NCBI GenBank assembly: GCA_016789785.1
Contig: JAEUQE010000248.1
Span: forward strand, 1-12,522
DNA from: Bryobacterales bacterium
GTDB lineage: Bacteria > Acidobacteriota > Terriglobia > Bryobacterales > Bryobacteraceae
Length of the DNA stretch: 12,522 nt
Direction: 5' to 3'
Numbering within the stretch: position 1 is the stretch's first letter; every line of letters begins with the position of its first letter. This document shows positions 1-5,887 of the stretch, piece after piece. The notes beneath the pieces were generated by a model. The model had not been told where the DNA came from, ran no database searches, and was given only the letters and a program-made list of their open reading frames with translations. The translations under genes and the position numbers were made by a program.

Positions 1-1476
1 ATCGAGTTCTTTCTGCTGATCTTCACTGAGAATCAGTTCCATCAGCGGTGTATCATCCCGGAAGTAACCCATCACGTTATGGAAGCCGGCGCTGAGTAAG
101 CGGCCCTTGTCTTCGGAGTCGTCAGGATAGAAACGCCCGCGTTCACGGATGTAGAAGGCATCGGGAAAGACGTTTGCGAAACGGGCAAATGAAGCCTCGT
201 AGCGCGCCCGCTGGCCCGCGGGCACAAGTAACTCGGGGTCACCGGCTCGAAGCCGCGCGGCGATGGCTGCATTGCGCAGACCCACCTGATCTTCGGTCGG
301 CACCCCTCCCGCACGAACCATCACGGGCATATCCAGAGGCGGTTCGCCCTCCACCTGAAGCGCCGTGCGGTCGAAGTCGCGGCGGTGTGAAGCGTAGGCC
401 CGCAGTTTCCAATTCATCAGGGGCTGTGAAGTACCTGAAAGTCCCTGCACCTTCGGGCTCCGAAACTGCCGCGCCGTCAACTTACGCACTTTCACCACGT
501 AGTCGCGCATTTTGAGGCACGCTTCGCGAACTAACTCCGGCTGTTTGTGAGCAGGTCCGGGAAGCATGCGCCACATCATTTGCAGTTTCGCGACTGGACC
601 CACATCTTCCTGGGCATTCTCCAGGATGTCCCACACAAGCGGCAGATACTTCGGACTGATCCGGGACTCCTCCGCCAGCGACGCCAGTGTGGCATCCGCT
701 CTGCTTAGTTCGGCGCGATGCTTGTAACGCCAGGCTGCAAGGAAGTAATCGGTATAGTCGGTGGGCTGGCGGTCATAGAAGTCGACGATGCGCTGAATGG
801 TGTACTTTTCGCGGTCCGTTTCCACCAGCACCGGATGCATCGCGAAGCGGATGCCGTTCGCGCCAAGGACAAGATGGCTGGATACTTCGCGGGCCGCCTG
901 CAAGTACTTATTGAGCAGAGCCGGCGACATGGAAAGCGACTCGCCGGAATTATCGAAGCCCGCCGCGTTCGAGGGATCGATCGGGAATTCGCGTGCGGGG
1001 CGTATGTCGACGCCGGTCAGATCGCGCACGGAATTGTTGTATTCCGCATTGCTGAGCCGGCGCGCCAGCACGATCCCCGGATCCCCCGCGTGTTTGCGGG
1101 CCTCGGTCTGCCGGACCGAGTCCACCCACCGGGCCACCTGCTCGCGCTCCACCGGTGATGGCTGCTTCATCCCCTTGGGCGGCATCTCTCCCGAGCGTAA
1201 CTTCGCCGATACCAAGGCCCAGGCATGGTGGTCGCGAATGACATCGGAAACCGTGGCGTACTGGCGCAGGTTGAACTGCGCCGCGGGATTCGCCGCGCCG
1301 TGGCACGAAACACAGTAGGTGTTGACGAACGGACGGACAGTTTGCGTGAACTGCCTTGCCGGATCGGCGTCCGCCGTCTGCGCCAGCGCCAGACATGGCA
1401 GCATCACCGCCGCCGCGCACAACAATTGCGCGGCGCTCGACGCCCGTGGCTGAAACGTGGATTGCCCGATCTTCAT
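1..1476 (-). CDS. Exported c-type cytochrome / DUF1587-domain protein, C-terminus cut by window edge
   Basis: 492 codons are open from an ATG at 1476 to the window edge, with no stop, so the C-terminus is missing. Residues 1-35 look like a signal peptide: a basic start, then a hydrophobic Ala/Leu/Cys/Val stretch ending in LALAQT. A single haem-c motif CVSCH lies at residues 55-59, and an MPPKG motif with Met98 is the likely distal haem ligand, as in planctomycete-type cytochrome c domains. Residues about 137-200 match the DUF1587 pattern (RRLSNAEYNNSVRDLTGVD). Beyond that lies a long region that I cannot assign to a named domain. Such proteins are exported, abundant in Planctomycetes and Acidobacteria, and have no established reaction; electron transfer in the periplasm is an inference. 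A GGGA element lies about 10 bases before the ATG. A weak promoter-like pair (TGCACA, 16 bases, AATAAT) lies at 1503-1530 on this strand. Confidence 0.88.
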   Translation of the reverse strand, partial: MKIGQSTFQPRASSAAQLLCAAAVMLPCLALAQTADADPARQFTQTVRPFVNTYCVSCHGAANPAAQFNLRQYATVSDVIRDHHAWALVSAKLRSGEMPPKGMKQPSPVEREQVARWVDSVRQTEARKHAGDPGIVLARRLSNAEYNNSVRDLTGVDIRPAREFPIDPSNAAGFDNSGESLSMSPALLNKYLQAAREVSSHLVLGANGIRFAMHPVLVETDREKYTIQRIVDFYDRQPTDYTDYFLAAWRYKHRAELSRADATLASLAEESRISPKYLPLVWDILENAQEDVGPVAKLQMMWRMLPGPAHKQPELVREACLKMRDYVVKVRKLTARQFRSPKVQGLSGTSQPLMNWKLRAYASHRRDFDRTALQVEGEPPLDMPVMVRAGGVPTEDQVGLRNAAIAARLRAGDPELLVPAGQRARYEASFARFANVFPDAFYIRERGRFYPDDSEDKGRLLSAGFHNVMGYFRDDTPLMELILSEDQQKELD

Positions 1477-1802
1477 CGCGCTGAGTTCCCAGGAATCTTC
1501 TGATTATTTCAAAGTCAGCGCGATTGTGCAGGCGGGGCTCAGGATGTGCAACTCAGGATGCGGACACCTCCCGCACAATCGACTCCATAGTCATGATCGG
1601 AAAGCGCGCGTAGAAGTGGAGGTGGTTCTTGAGGTACCTTTGCTCCAAACGGAACCGGAGAGCTCAGGCGAGGAGGTTACGCGCGAAACAGTGCTCGCAT
1701 GATCGCACAAAACGACTGAGTGGCGCGCCTGCTTTCCAGGCTCGCCACCCGGCACGCTCCTCCGATACGCATGCGCGTACTTCTCGCTGCGTAATTCTGT
1801 TG
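1477..1802. other. Non-coding stretch between two minus-strand genes
   Basis: About 326 bases with no convincing gene; the short open frames across it have the Arg/Ser/Pro-rich composition of chance frames. It would contain the 5' leader and perhaps a promoter of the cytochrome gene. A small perfect inverted repeat TACGC-ATGC-GCGTA (1766-1779) lies 24 bases after the stop of the upstream minus-strand gene, but has no T-run, so I do not call it a terminator. A nine-base direct repeat, CTCAGGATG, occurs twice near 1538 and 1552, without evident meaning. Confidence 0.5.
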
Positions 1803-2216
1803 CTACGAACCTTTGAAGAGAAGTCCCTTTTGGAAATGGCGCGGAAAGCCTGAAACCGTCACCTGCACCAAGCCCAACCACGATGAAGTGGTAACGCAGT
1901 CCACTTCCATACAGTTGCACTTTCGCCTCACGGTATCACCGATGACGGAATCCAATGCAGACTCGAAAACGCGCTGGCGATTGAAACCGAAGGCGCGGCG
2001 CCGGACCCTGGCAGGGATGAAAAACAGAGTCCAACCCGCGGCCTTCAGTTCGGATTCCTGCCAGCGCCTGTCGCCCGGTGGAGTCACACGGTTCCATCCG
2101 GCGGAACCCGGCTGATCACTCCTTGGCCATTCGAAGGGAAGAAGCGCATCACTGGCCACCAGGAGGCAACCGGCAGCCACGGGGGGCCAGGCCGCCGAAG
2201 CTTCATTTCGGTTCAT
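1803..2216 (-). CDS. Conserved hypothetical protein, 137 aa
   Basis: Function unknown. The C-terminal two-thirds has balanced, protein-like composition: a segment WNRVTPPGDRRWQESELKAA, then GWTLFFIPARVRRRAFGF, then CNCMEVDCVTT, and an end PRHFQKGLLFKG. From memory this resembles a family of small cytoplasmic proteins common in Acidobacteria that share a Trp-x-x-[VI]-TP start, a C-N-x-[LM]-E-[IV] core and an RHIQKG end; I cannot name a Pfam entry. The first 40 residues are less protein-like, and no clear Shine-Dalgarno precedes the ATG at 2216, so the true start may be internal. There is no signal peptide or convincing membrane segment. It lies 68 bases downstream of the small membrane-protein gene on the same strand and may share its promoter. 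Four close cysteines/histidines are not arranged as a zinc ribbon. Confidence 0.6.
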   Translation of the reverse strand: MNRNEASAAWPPVAAGCLLVASDALLPFEWPRSDQPGSAGWNRVTPPGDRRWQESELKAAGWTLFFIPARVRRRAFGFNRQRVFESALDSVIGDTVRRKCNCMEVDCVTTSSWLGLVQVTVSGFPRHFQKGLLFKGS

Positions 2217-2236
2217 TGGCGAAACCCCGCCCGGTT

Positions 2237-2271
2237 GGCAGCGCGGGCATTCTTCCGGCCCTGATCTGTGC
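2237..2271. repeat. Possible remnant of a dispersed GC-rich palindromic repeat
   Basis: The segment GGCAGCGCGGGCATTCTTCC and its continuation reads 'GSAGILPAL' when translated on the plus strand. I recall that peptide as the hallmark of a dispersed hairpin-forming repeat that produces many spurious small ORFs in Acidobacteria, Chloroflexi and related genomes. Here the palindrome is degenerate (GGGC at 2245-2248, GCCC at 2258-2261). It sits in the 68-base gap between two minus-strand genes, the usual location for such elements. Only one copy is visible, so repeat status rests on recollection rather than on this window. Confidence 0.25.
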
Positions 2272-2284
2272 GGCCTTCACCCAA

Positions 2285-2530
2285 CTACCGGTCATGCCGC
2301 CTCCCTCGCGCGACTTCCCGCGTTTGAATCAGGGTGCGGGACTCCATCACCCACATCGTCCGGGCTAACCCCAGGACCGCCGCGCTGAAGCCGGCTGCCA
2401 GCAATCCGTGGAGGGCGACGGGCGGCCCGGAAATGTAGAGCAGCGCCGGGGATCCCACGATAGCGAGCAGACTGAGGGCGACGATGGCCGTATAGTCTCT
2501 CTCGTCTGGGGAATGAAAGTTCTTGAACAT
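2285..2530 (-). CDS. Small two-helix membrane protein, 81 aa
   Basis: Unknown function. The ATG at 2530 is preceded by a strong AGGAGG (2535-2540) four bases upstream, which makes this a real gene despite its size. The protein has a charged, probably cytoplasmic start (MFKNFHSPDERD), a hydrophobic segment at about residues 14-33 (Ala/Leu/Ile/Val-rich, ending LLYISG), a second at about residues 37-58 (VALHGLLAAGF through LGLA), and a basic tail rich in Arg, so both termini are probably cytoplasmic. It is the first gene behind the leftward promoter at 2636-2664, with a leader of about 100 bases, and is divergent from the XRE regulator gene. Shared operators between them suggest it is a target of that regulator. 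It could be a small envelope-stress or accessory protein, but nothing in the sequence says which. Confidence 0.75.
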   Translation of the reverse strand: MFKNFHSPDERDYTAIVALSLLAIVGSPALLYISGPPVALHGLLAAGFSAAVLGLARTMWVMESRTLIQTREVARGRRHDR

Positions 2531-2532
2531 GC

Positions 2533-2546
2533 ACCCTCCTGAGGGT
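2533..2546 (-). promoter_or_regulatory. Inverted repeat covering the Shine-Dalgarno of the small membrane-protein gene
   Basis: ACCCTC-CT-GAGGGT is a perfect inverted repeat. In the leftward mRNA it could fold with a five-base-pair stem and four-base loop that contains or pairs most of the AGGAGG ribosome-binding site four bases before the start codon. It may lower or condition translation; equally, a short palindrome can arise simply because a strong GGAGGG site has a chance complement beside it. Confidence 0.35.
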
Positions 2547-2629
2547 CTGGTCAGAGCGACTAGGGAAGGGGGAACTGGAGGGCTGCCTTAGTTCAGGGCC
2601 TGCAGTCACTGAGCGGTGTGCCCAGCTAC

Positions 2630-2647
2630 TTAACCATAATAGGTTAA
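2630..2647. promoter_or_regulatory. Operator 1, inverted repeat TTAACC-N6-GGTTAA
   Basis: The two six-base arms (2630-2635 and 2642-2647) are perfectly complementary around a six-base spacer, ATAATA. Read leftward, the spacer is TATTAT, the -10 hexamer of the promoter at 2636-2664, so a bound dimer would cover it. The same arms recur at 2695-2712 with one mismatch. Size and symmetry fit a dimeric XRE-type regulator, and the adjacent gene encodes one. Binding by that protein is inferred. Confidence 0.65.
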
Positions 2648-2664
2648 TTCTTGTTGTCTGTCAA
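2636..2664 (-). promoter_or_regulatory. Leftward sigma70-type promoter
   Basis: On the minus strand TTGACA (2659-2664) is followed, after exactly 17 bases, by TATTAT (2636-2641). The -35 is a perfect consensus match and the -10 matches five of six positions, with optimal spacing. Transcription would start near 2629 and give a leader of about 100 bases before the small membrane-protein gene. Operator 1 is centred on the -10, which predicts repression. Confidence 0.7.
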
Positions 2665-2680
2665 CCCAGCCATGTGGGAT
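2651..2680 (+). promoter_or_regulatory. Weak candidate promoter for the regulator/glycan operon
   Basis: TTGTTG (2651-2656), 18 bases, TGGGAT (2675-2680) is the best rightward pair visible before the regulator gene, but both hexamers are poor. It would start transcription near 2687 and place operator 2 just downstream of the start point. A poor promoter lying between two operators could require activation, or the true promoter may belong to another sigma class. Confidence 0.25.
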
Positions 2681-2694
2681 CATGGAGATGCAAC

Positions 2695-2712
2695 TTAACC
2701 AGATTCGGTTTA
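2695..2712. promoter_or_regulatory. Operator 2, inverted repeat TTAACC-N6-GGTTTA
   Basis: The arms TTAACC (2695-2700) and GGTTTA (2707-2712) repeat those of operator 1 with one mismatch and the same six-base spacer; the spacer sequence itself (AGATTC) is different, which argues that the arms are what is conserved. The centres are 65 bp apart, about six helical turns. The site ends one base before the GTG start of the regulator gene, a typical position for autoregulation. Confidence 0.6.
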
Positions 2713-2713
2713 T

Positions 2714-3595
2714 GTGAAAAAGAAAGGGCTTTCGGTGGACGTATCCCTCATCATCCGCCAACGACTCAAGGAAATGGGCCTCGATCAGCGGCAACTGGCG
2801 GCGGCGGTTCAGGTGACTGACTCCTACGTTTCTCAGCTTCTTACCCGCAAAAAGCCGCCGCCAGCGCCGGGACGGACGGACCTTTACGAGAAGATCAGTC
2901 AATTTCTCGATTTGCCGGCGGGCCAACTGGAAGAGCTCGCGGTTGAGCAGAGGAAGGAGGATTTGAAGCGCCGGGTCCTTGATGTGCCTAATCCGCTCTT
3001 CAAGGGGTTCCGGGAACTGATCCTCCGGAAATGCGACCCTGAAATCCGGAAGGAAGTGCGCCGGATCGTGGAGAAGGACGCATTTGGCGAACTTGAGCGG
3101 CTCGTCACCCAGAAAATCCTGGATGTCACGCAAGGGTTGGCCCGGGAGGAACTGCGCAGCGAAACCTGGCTTCAGTCGCTGGCACAGATTCGGGGTTGGA
3201 GTTATGAGCAGATGCGCGTGGCGGTGCTCGACTTCCTGGACACTGACGTCGCCGGAGTCTCCACCGAACACTGTGCCGCGTTTCTGGATCCGATGATCCT
3301 TGCCTGGGACATTGATCTGCGGACGTTCGCCCTGGAGATCACGTTGAATCCGCGGGTCGCGCCCGGAGGCACCAGGCGTTTCGAGTTCATGGAGAAGTTG
3401 CCCGCTCCGCTGCCAGAACCGGGCCTCGATCAGTTCCTCGCAGACGAGTTCCTGAGAAGCGGCGCAACACCTGAGGAAATCGGGTTTCTAAAGCGGCTGT
3501 CCTTCGGCGGCCGCCGGCCAGCGCCGCTCTACTACTACCGGGAGCTTCAAAATCTGCGCGATCCTTTGCACTTCCCTGAATTGAGGCAGGCATGA
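2714..3595 (+). CDS. XRE-family transcriptional regulator with long C-terminal domain, 293 aa
   Basis: Residues about 10-66 form a helix-turn-helix of the XRE/Cro-CI class: an IIRQRLKEMGLDQRQLAAAV scaffold followed by the recognition-helix region VTDSYVSQLLTRK. The remaining 220 residues are a charged, helical, conserved-looking domain ending LYYYRELQNLRDPLHF. I recall this full-length architecture from Acidobacteria but know no ligand. It is far longer than a bare Cro-type repressor, so the C-terminal part probably senses a signal or mediates oligomerisation. GTG at 2714 is the only start upstream of the domain before an in-frame stop; GTG at 2735, with AAGGG before it, is an alternative that removes seven residues. 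No clear ribosome site precedes 2714. Its stop overlaps the next ATG (ATGA, 3592-3595), so it is cotranscribed with the glycan genes. Two matching inverted repeats upstream suggest autoregulation. Confidence 0.9.
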   Translation: MKKKGLSVDVSLIIRQRLKEMGLDQRQLAAAVQVTDSYVSQLLTRKKPPPAPGRTDLYEKISQFLDLPAGQLEELAVEQRKEDLKRRVLDVPNPLFKGFRELILRKCDPEIRKEVRRIVEKDAFGELERLVTQKILDVTQGLAREELRSETWLQSLAQIRGWSYEQMRVAVLDFLDTDVAGVSTEHCAAFLDPMILAWDIDLRTFALEITLNPRVAPGGTRRFEFMEKLPAPLPEPGLDQFLADEFLRSGATPEEIGFLKRLSFGGRRPAPLYYYRELQNLRDPLHFPELRQA

Positions 3596-5880
3596 CAGAT
3601 CCCTCCAAGCCCGGCAAGATCGCCTTTGTGGGCAATCACACTCCGCGAAAGTGTGGAATCGCGACCTTTACCTCCGATCTCATGGAATCCGTGAGCAACG
3701 CCTATCCGCAGAGCCACTGCTTCTGCGTGTCCGTCAACGACTTGAAAGACGGTTACGAATACCCCGAGTCCGTCCGTTTCGAGATCGAAGAACAGGATTT
3801 GTCGAGTTACCTCCGGGCGGCGGATTATCTAAACATCAACAACGTCGACGTTGTCTGCCTCCAGCATGAGTTCGGCATTTACGGAGGACTGTCGGGGGCC
3901 CACGTGCTCACCTTCCTGCGCGAACTGCGGATGCCGGTGGTAACGACACTCCACACGGTTCTGCGCGAGCCGCGCGCCGACCAGAAGAAGGTGATGCAAG
4001 AACTGATCGCGCTTTCCACGCGTGTGGTTGTGATGGCGGAACGCGGGCGCGAAATGCTGATGGACATCTACGGAGCGCCAGCCGGGAAGATTGAGGTGAT
4101 CAGCCATGGGATCCCCGATGTCGGCTTTGTCGATCCTGCCTTTTTCAAGGATCAGTTCGGCGTGGAAGGCAAGACCGTTCTGCTGACGTTCGGACTGCTA
4201 TCACCCAACAAAGGAATCGAGCATGTGCTGAACGCTCTGCCGGAAATCCTCTGCGAGTATCCCGACGTTGCATACATCGTGCTTGGAGCGACCCATCCGA
4301 ATCTGGTGCGGGAGCATGGGGAAACGTACCGGCTGAGCCTGGAACTCCTGGCGAAAAAAAACCGCATCGACCGGAACGTGATCTTCTACAACCAGTTTGT
4401 GGATATCGCCGTGCTCAAGGAGTTCATTGGCGCGACGGACCTCTATATCACGCCCTATCTCAACGAAGCGCAGATTACTTCGGGTACGCTTGCGTATGCG
4501 TTCGGAGCGGGAAAGGCGATTGTCTCCACGCCTTACTGGCACGCCGCGGAGTTATTGGCAAAGGACCGGGGCGTGCTTGTGCCTTTTGGCGACTCGCGGG
4601 CAATCGCGCGGGAGGTGATCGCCCTGTTGAAGGACGATCCCCGGCGTCACGCGATGCGCAAGAACGCCTATCGCATGGGACGTGACATGATCTGGAGCAC
4701 CGTTGCGCAGTGCTACATGAAGTGCTTTGAGACGGCGCGGATGGATAGTGCGGCGCACTCCCGCAGATCGGCCAGCGTCAAGACCCTTGACCGGCGTCCA
4801 AGGCAGTTGCCGGATCTGCGGCTCGATCACTTAGCCCGCATGACAGACTCCACGGGAGTATTTCAACATGCGGTCTTTAATGTGCCGAACTATGCCGAAG
4901 GCTATTGCACGGACGACAACGCCCGGGGGTTCATTCTTGCCGTTCTCCTCGGTGAATTGGATGAGGATCGAGAAGGAGTGCGCAGACTGGCGACCACCTG
5001 CGGCGCATTTCTGAATCACGCCTTTGCGGACAAGGCGGGACGGTTCCATAACCACTTGAGCTTCGATCGCCGGTGGCTGGACGAATGCGGCTCGGAGGAT
5101 TGTCACGGACGCGCGCTCTGGGCCCTTGGCGTGGGTGTCGGGAGATCGCCCTTAAGGGGATTCCAGATGATGGCGGGGCAGCTATTTCCGCGCGCGCTGC
5201 CGGCATTCCGGGAATTCACTTCCCCGCGCGCATGGGCATTCGGTCTGATTGGCATTCACGAATACCTTCGCCGGTTGGGCGGCGATAGCCTGGTGAATCA
5301 GACGCGCGACTTGCTTGCAGGCCGGTTAACGGGGCTGTTTGACCGGAACGCCAAGCCGGGGTGGCTATGGTTCGAGGATGAACTCTCCTATGACAATGCG
5401 AAGCTGGCGCACGCATTGATACTCAGTGGACGCGCAACCCGGCAGCCGGAGGTTTTGGAAAAGGGCTTGACGGCGCTGCGGTGGCTCACTGAGCTTCAAG
5501 TGTCGGAGAAGGGGCACTTCCGCCCGATTGGCAGCAACGGCTTCTATCGCAGGGGCGGGGTTCGGGCGGACTTCGATCAGCAGCCGATCGAGGCGCAGGC
5601 CACGGTATCGGCGTGTTTGGAGGCTTATCGGGCTACGGGCGATACGTGGTGGTACGAGCAGGCGCAACGCGCCTTCGACTGGTTTATCGGATGGAACGAT
5701 TTGGGTCAGGCGCTCTACGTGCCGGACAGCGGCGGGTGCGCTGATGGGCTGCATATGGACCGGGTGAACTGGAACCAGGGCGCCGAATCCACTCTTGCCT
5801 TCCTGCTTTCGCTTGTCGAATTGCGCCTTGCTCGAGACATGGTGACCAGCTTCAAGGAACCGGTGGCCATTGAGGCGTGA
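3592..5880 (+). CDS. GT4-type glycosyltransferase fused to an (alpha/alpha)-barrel-like domain, 762 aa
   Basis: Residues about 10-385 are a GT-B fold glycosyltransferase of the GT4 type: a GNHTPRKCGIATFTSDL loop (14-30), LQHEFGIYGG (90-99), and a donor-site half with GLLSPNKGIEHV (201-212) and EAQITSGTLAYAFGAGKAI (292-310). The second Glu of the usual E-x7-E pair is Leu300. Residues about 400-750 form a helical domain with acidic motifs YCTDDNARG (438-446), GSEDCHGRALWALG (500-513), WFEDELSYDNAKL (593-605) and FDQQPIEAQ (661-669). The alternation of helices with conserved acids resembles six-hairpin glycosidase or epimerase barrels, so the domain may act on the same sugar; its activity is unknown. 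No signal peptide or membrane segment is seen, so it is probably cytoplasmic. The donor could be GDP-mannose, inferred only from the GH130 neighbours. The start overlaps the regulator stop by four bases. Confidence 0.9.
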   Translation: MTDPSKPGKIAFVGNHTPRKCGIATFTSDLMESVSNAYPQSHCFCVSVNDLKDGYEYPESVRFEIEEQDLSSYLRAADYLNINNVDVVCLQHEFGIYGGLSGAHVLTFLRELRMPVVTTLHTVLREPRADQKKVMQELIALSTRVVVMAERGREMLMDIYGAPAGKIEVISHGIPDVGFVDPAFFKDQFGVEGKTVLLTFGLLSPNKGIEHVLNALPEILCEYPDVAYIVLGATHPNLVREHGETYRLSLELLAKKNRIDRNVIFYNQFVDIAVLKEFIGATDLYITPYLNEAQITSGTLAYAFGAGKAIVSTPYWHAAELLAKDRGVLVPFGDSRAIAREVIALLKDDPRRHAMRKNAYRMGRDMIWSTVAQCYMKCFETARMDSAAHSRRSASVKTLDRRPRQLPDLRLDHLARMTDSTGVFQHAVFNVPNYAEGYCTDDNARGFILAVLLGELDEDREGVRRLATTCGAFLNHAFADKAGRFHNHLSFDRRWLDECGSEDCHGRALWALGVGVGRSPLRGFQMMAGQLFPRALPAFREFTSPRAWAFGLIGIHEYLRRLGGDSLVNQTRDLLAGRLTGLFDRNAKPGWLWFEDELSYDNAKLAHALILSGRATRQPEVLEKGLTALRWLTELQVSEKGHFRPIGSNGFYRRGGVRADFDQQPIEAQATVSACLEAYRATGDTWWYEQAQRAFDWFIGWNDLGQALYVPDSGGCADGLHMDRVNWNQGAESTLAFLLSLVELRLARDMVTSFKEPVAIEA

Positions 5881-5887
5881 GTATCCA

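Noticed and set aside
687..1318. Several plus-strand open frames over the left edge
   Set aside because: All are shadows of the cytochrome/DUF1587 gene on the minus strand, which has a signal peptide, CVSCH and DUF1587 in one uninterrupted frame.
1766..1779. TACGC-ATGC-GCGTA hairpin as a terminator
   Set aside because: Only five base pairs and no T-run in the leftward direction.
2614..2640. CATAAT at 2635-2640 as a rightward -10 box for the regulator
   Set aside because: No -35-like hexamer 16-18 bases upstream; the bases are better explained as part of operator 1 and of the leftward -10.
2630..3271. Minus-strand open frame of 213 codons over the regulator gene
   Set aside because: Antisense to a clear helix-turn-helix protein. 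It would also overlap the leftward promoter and operator 1.
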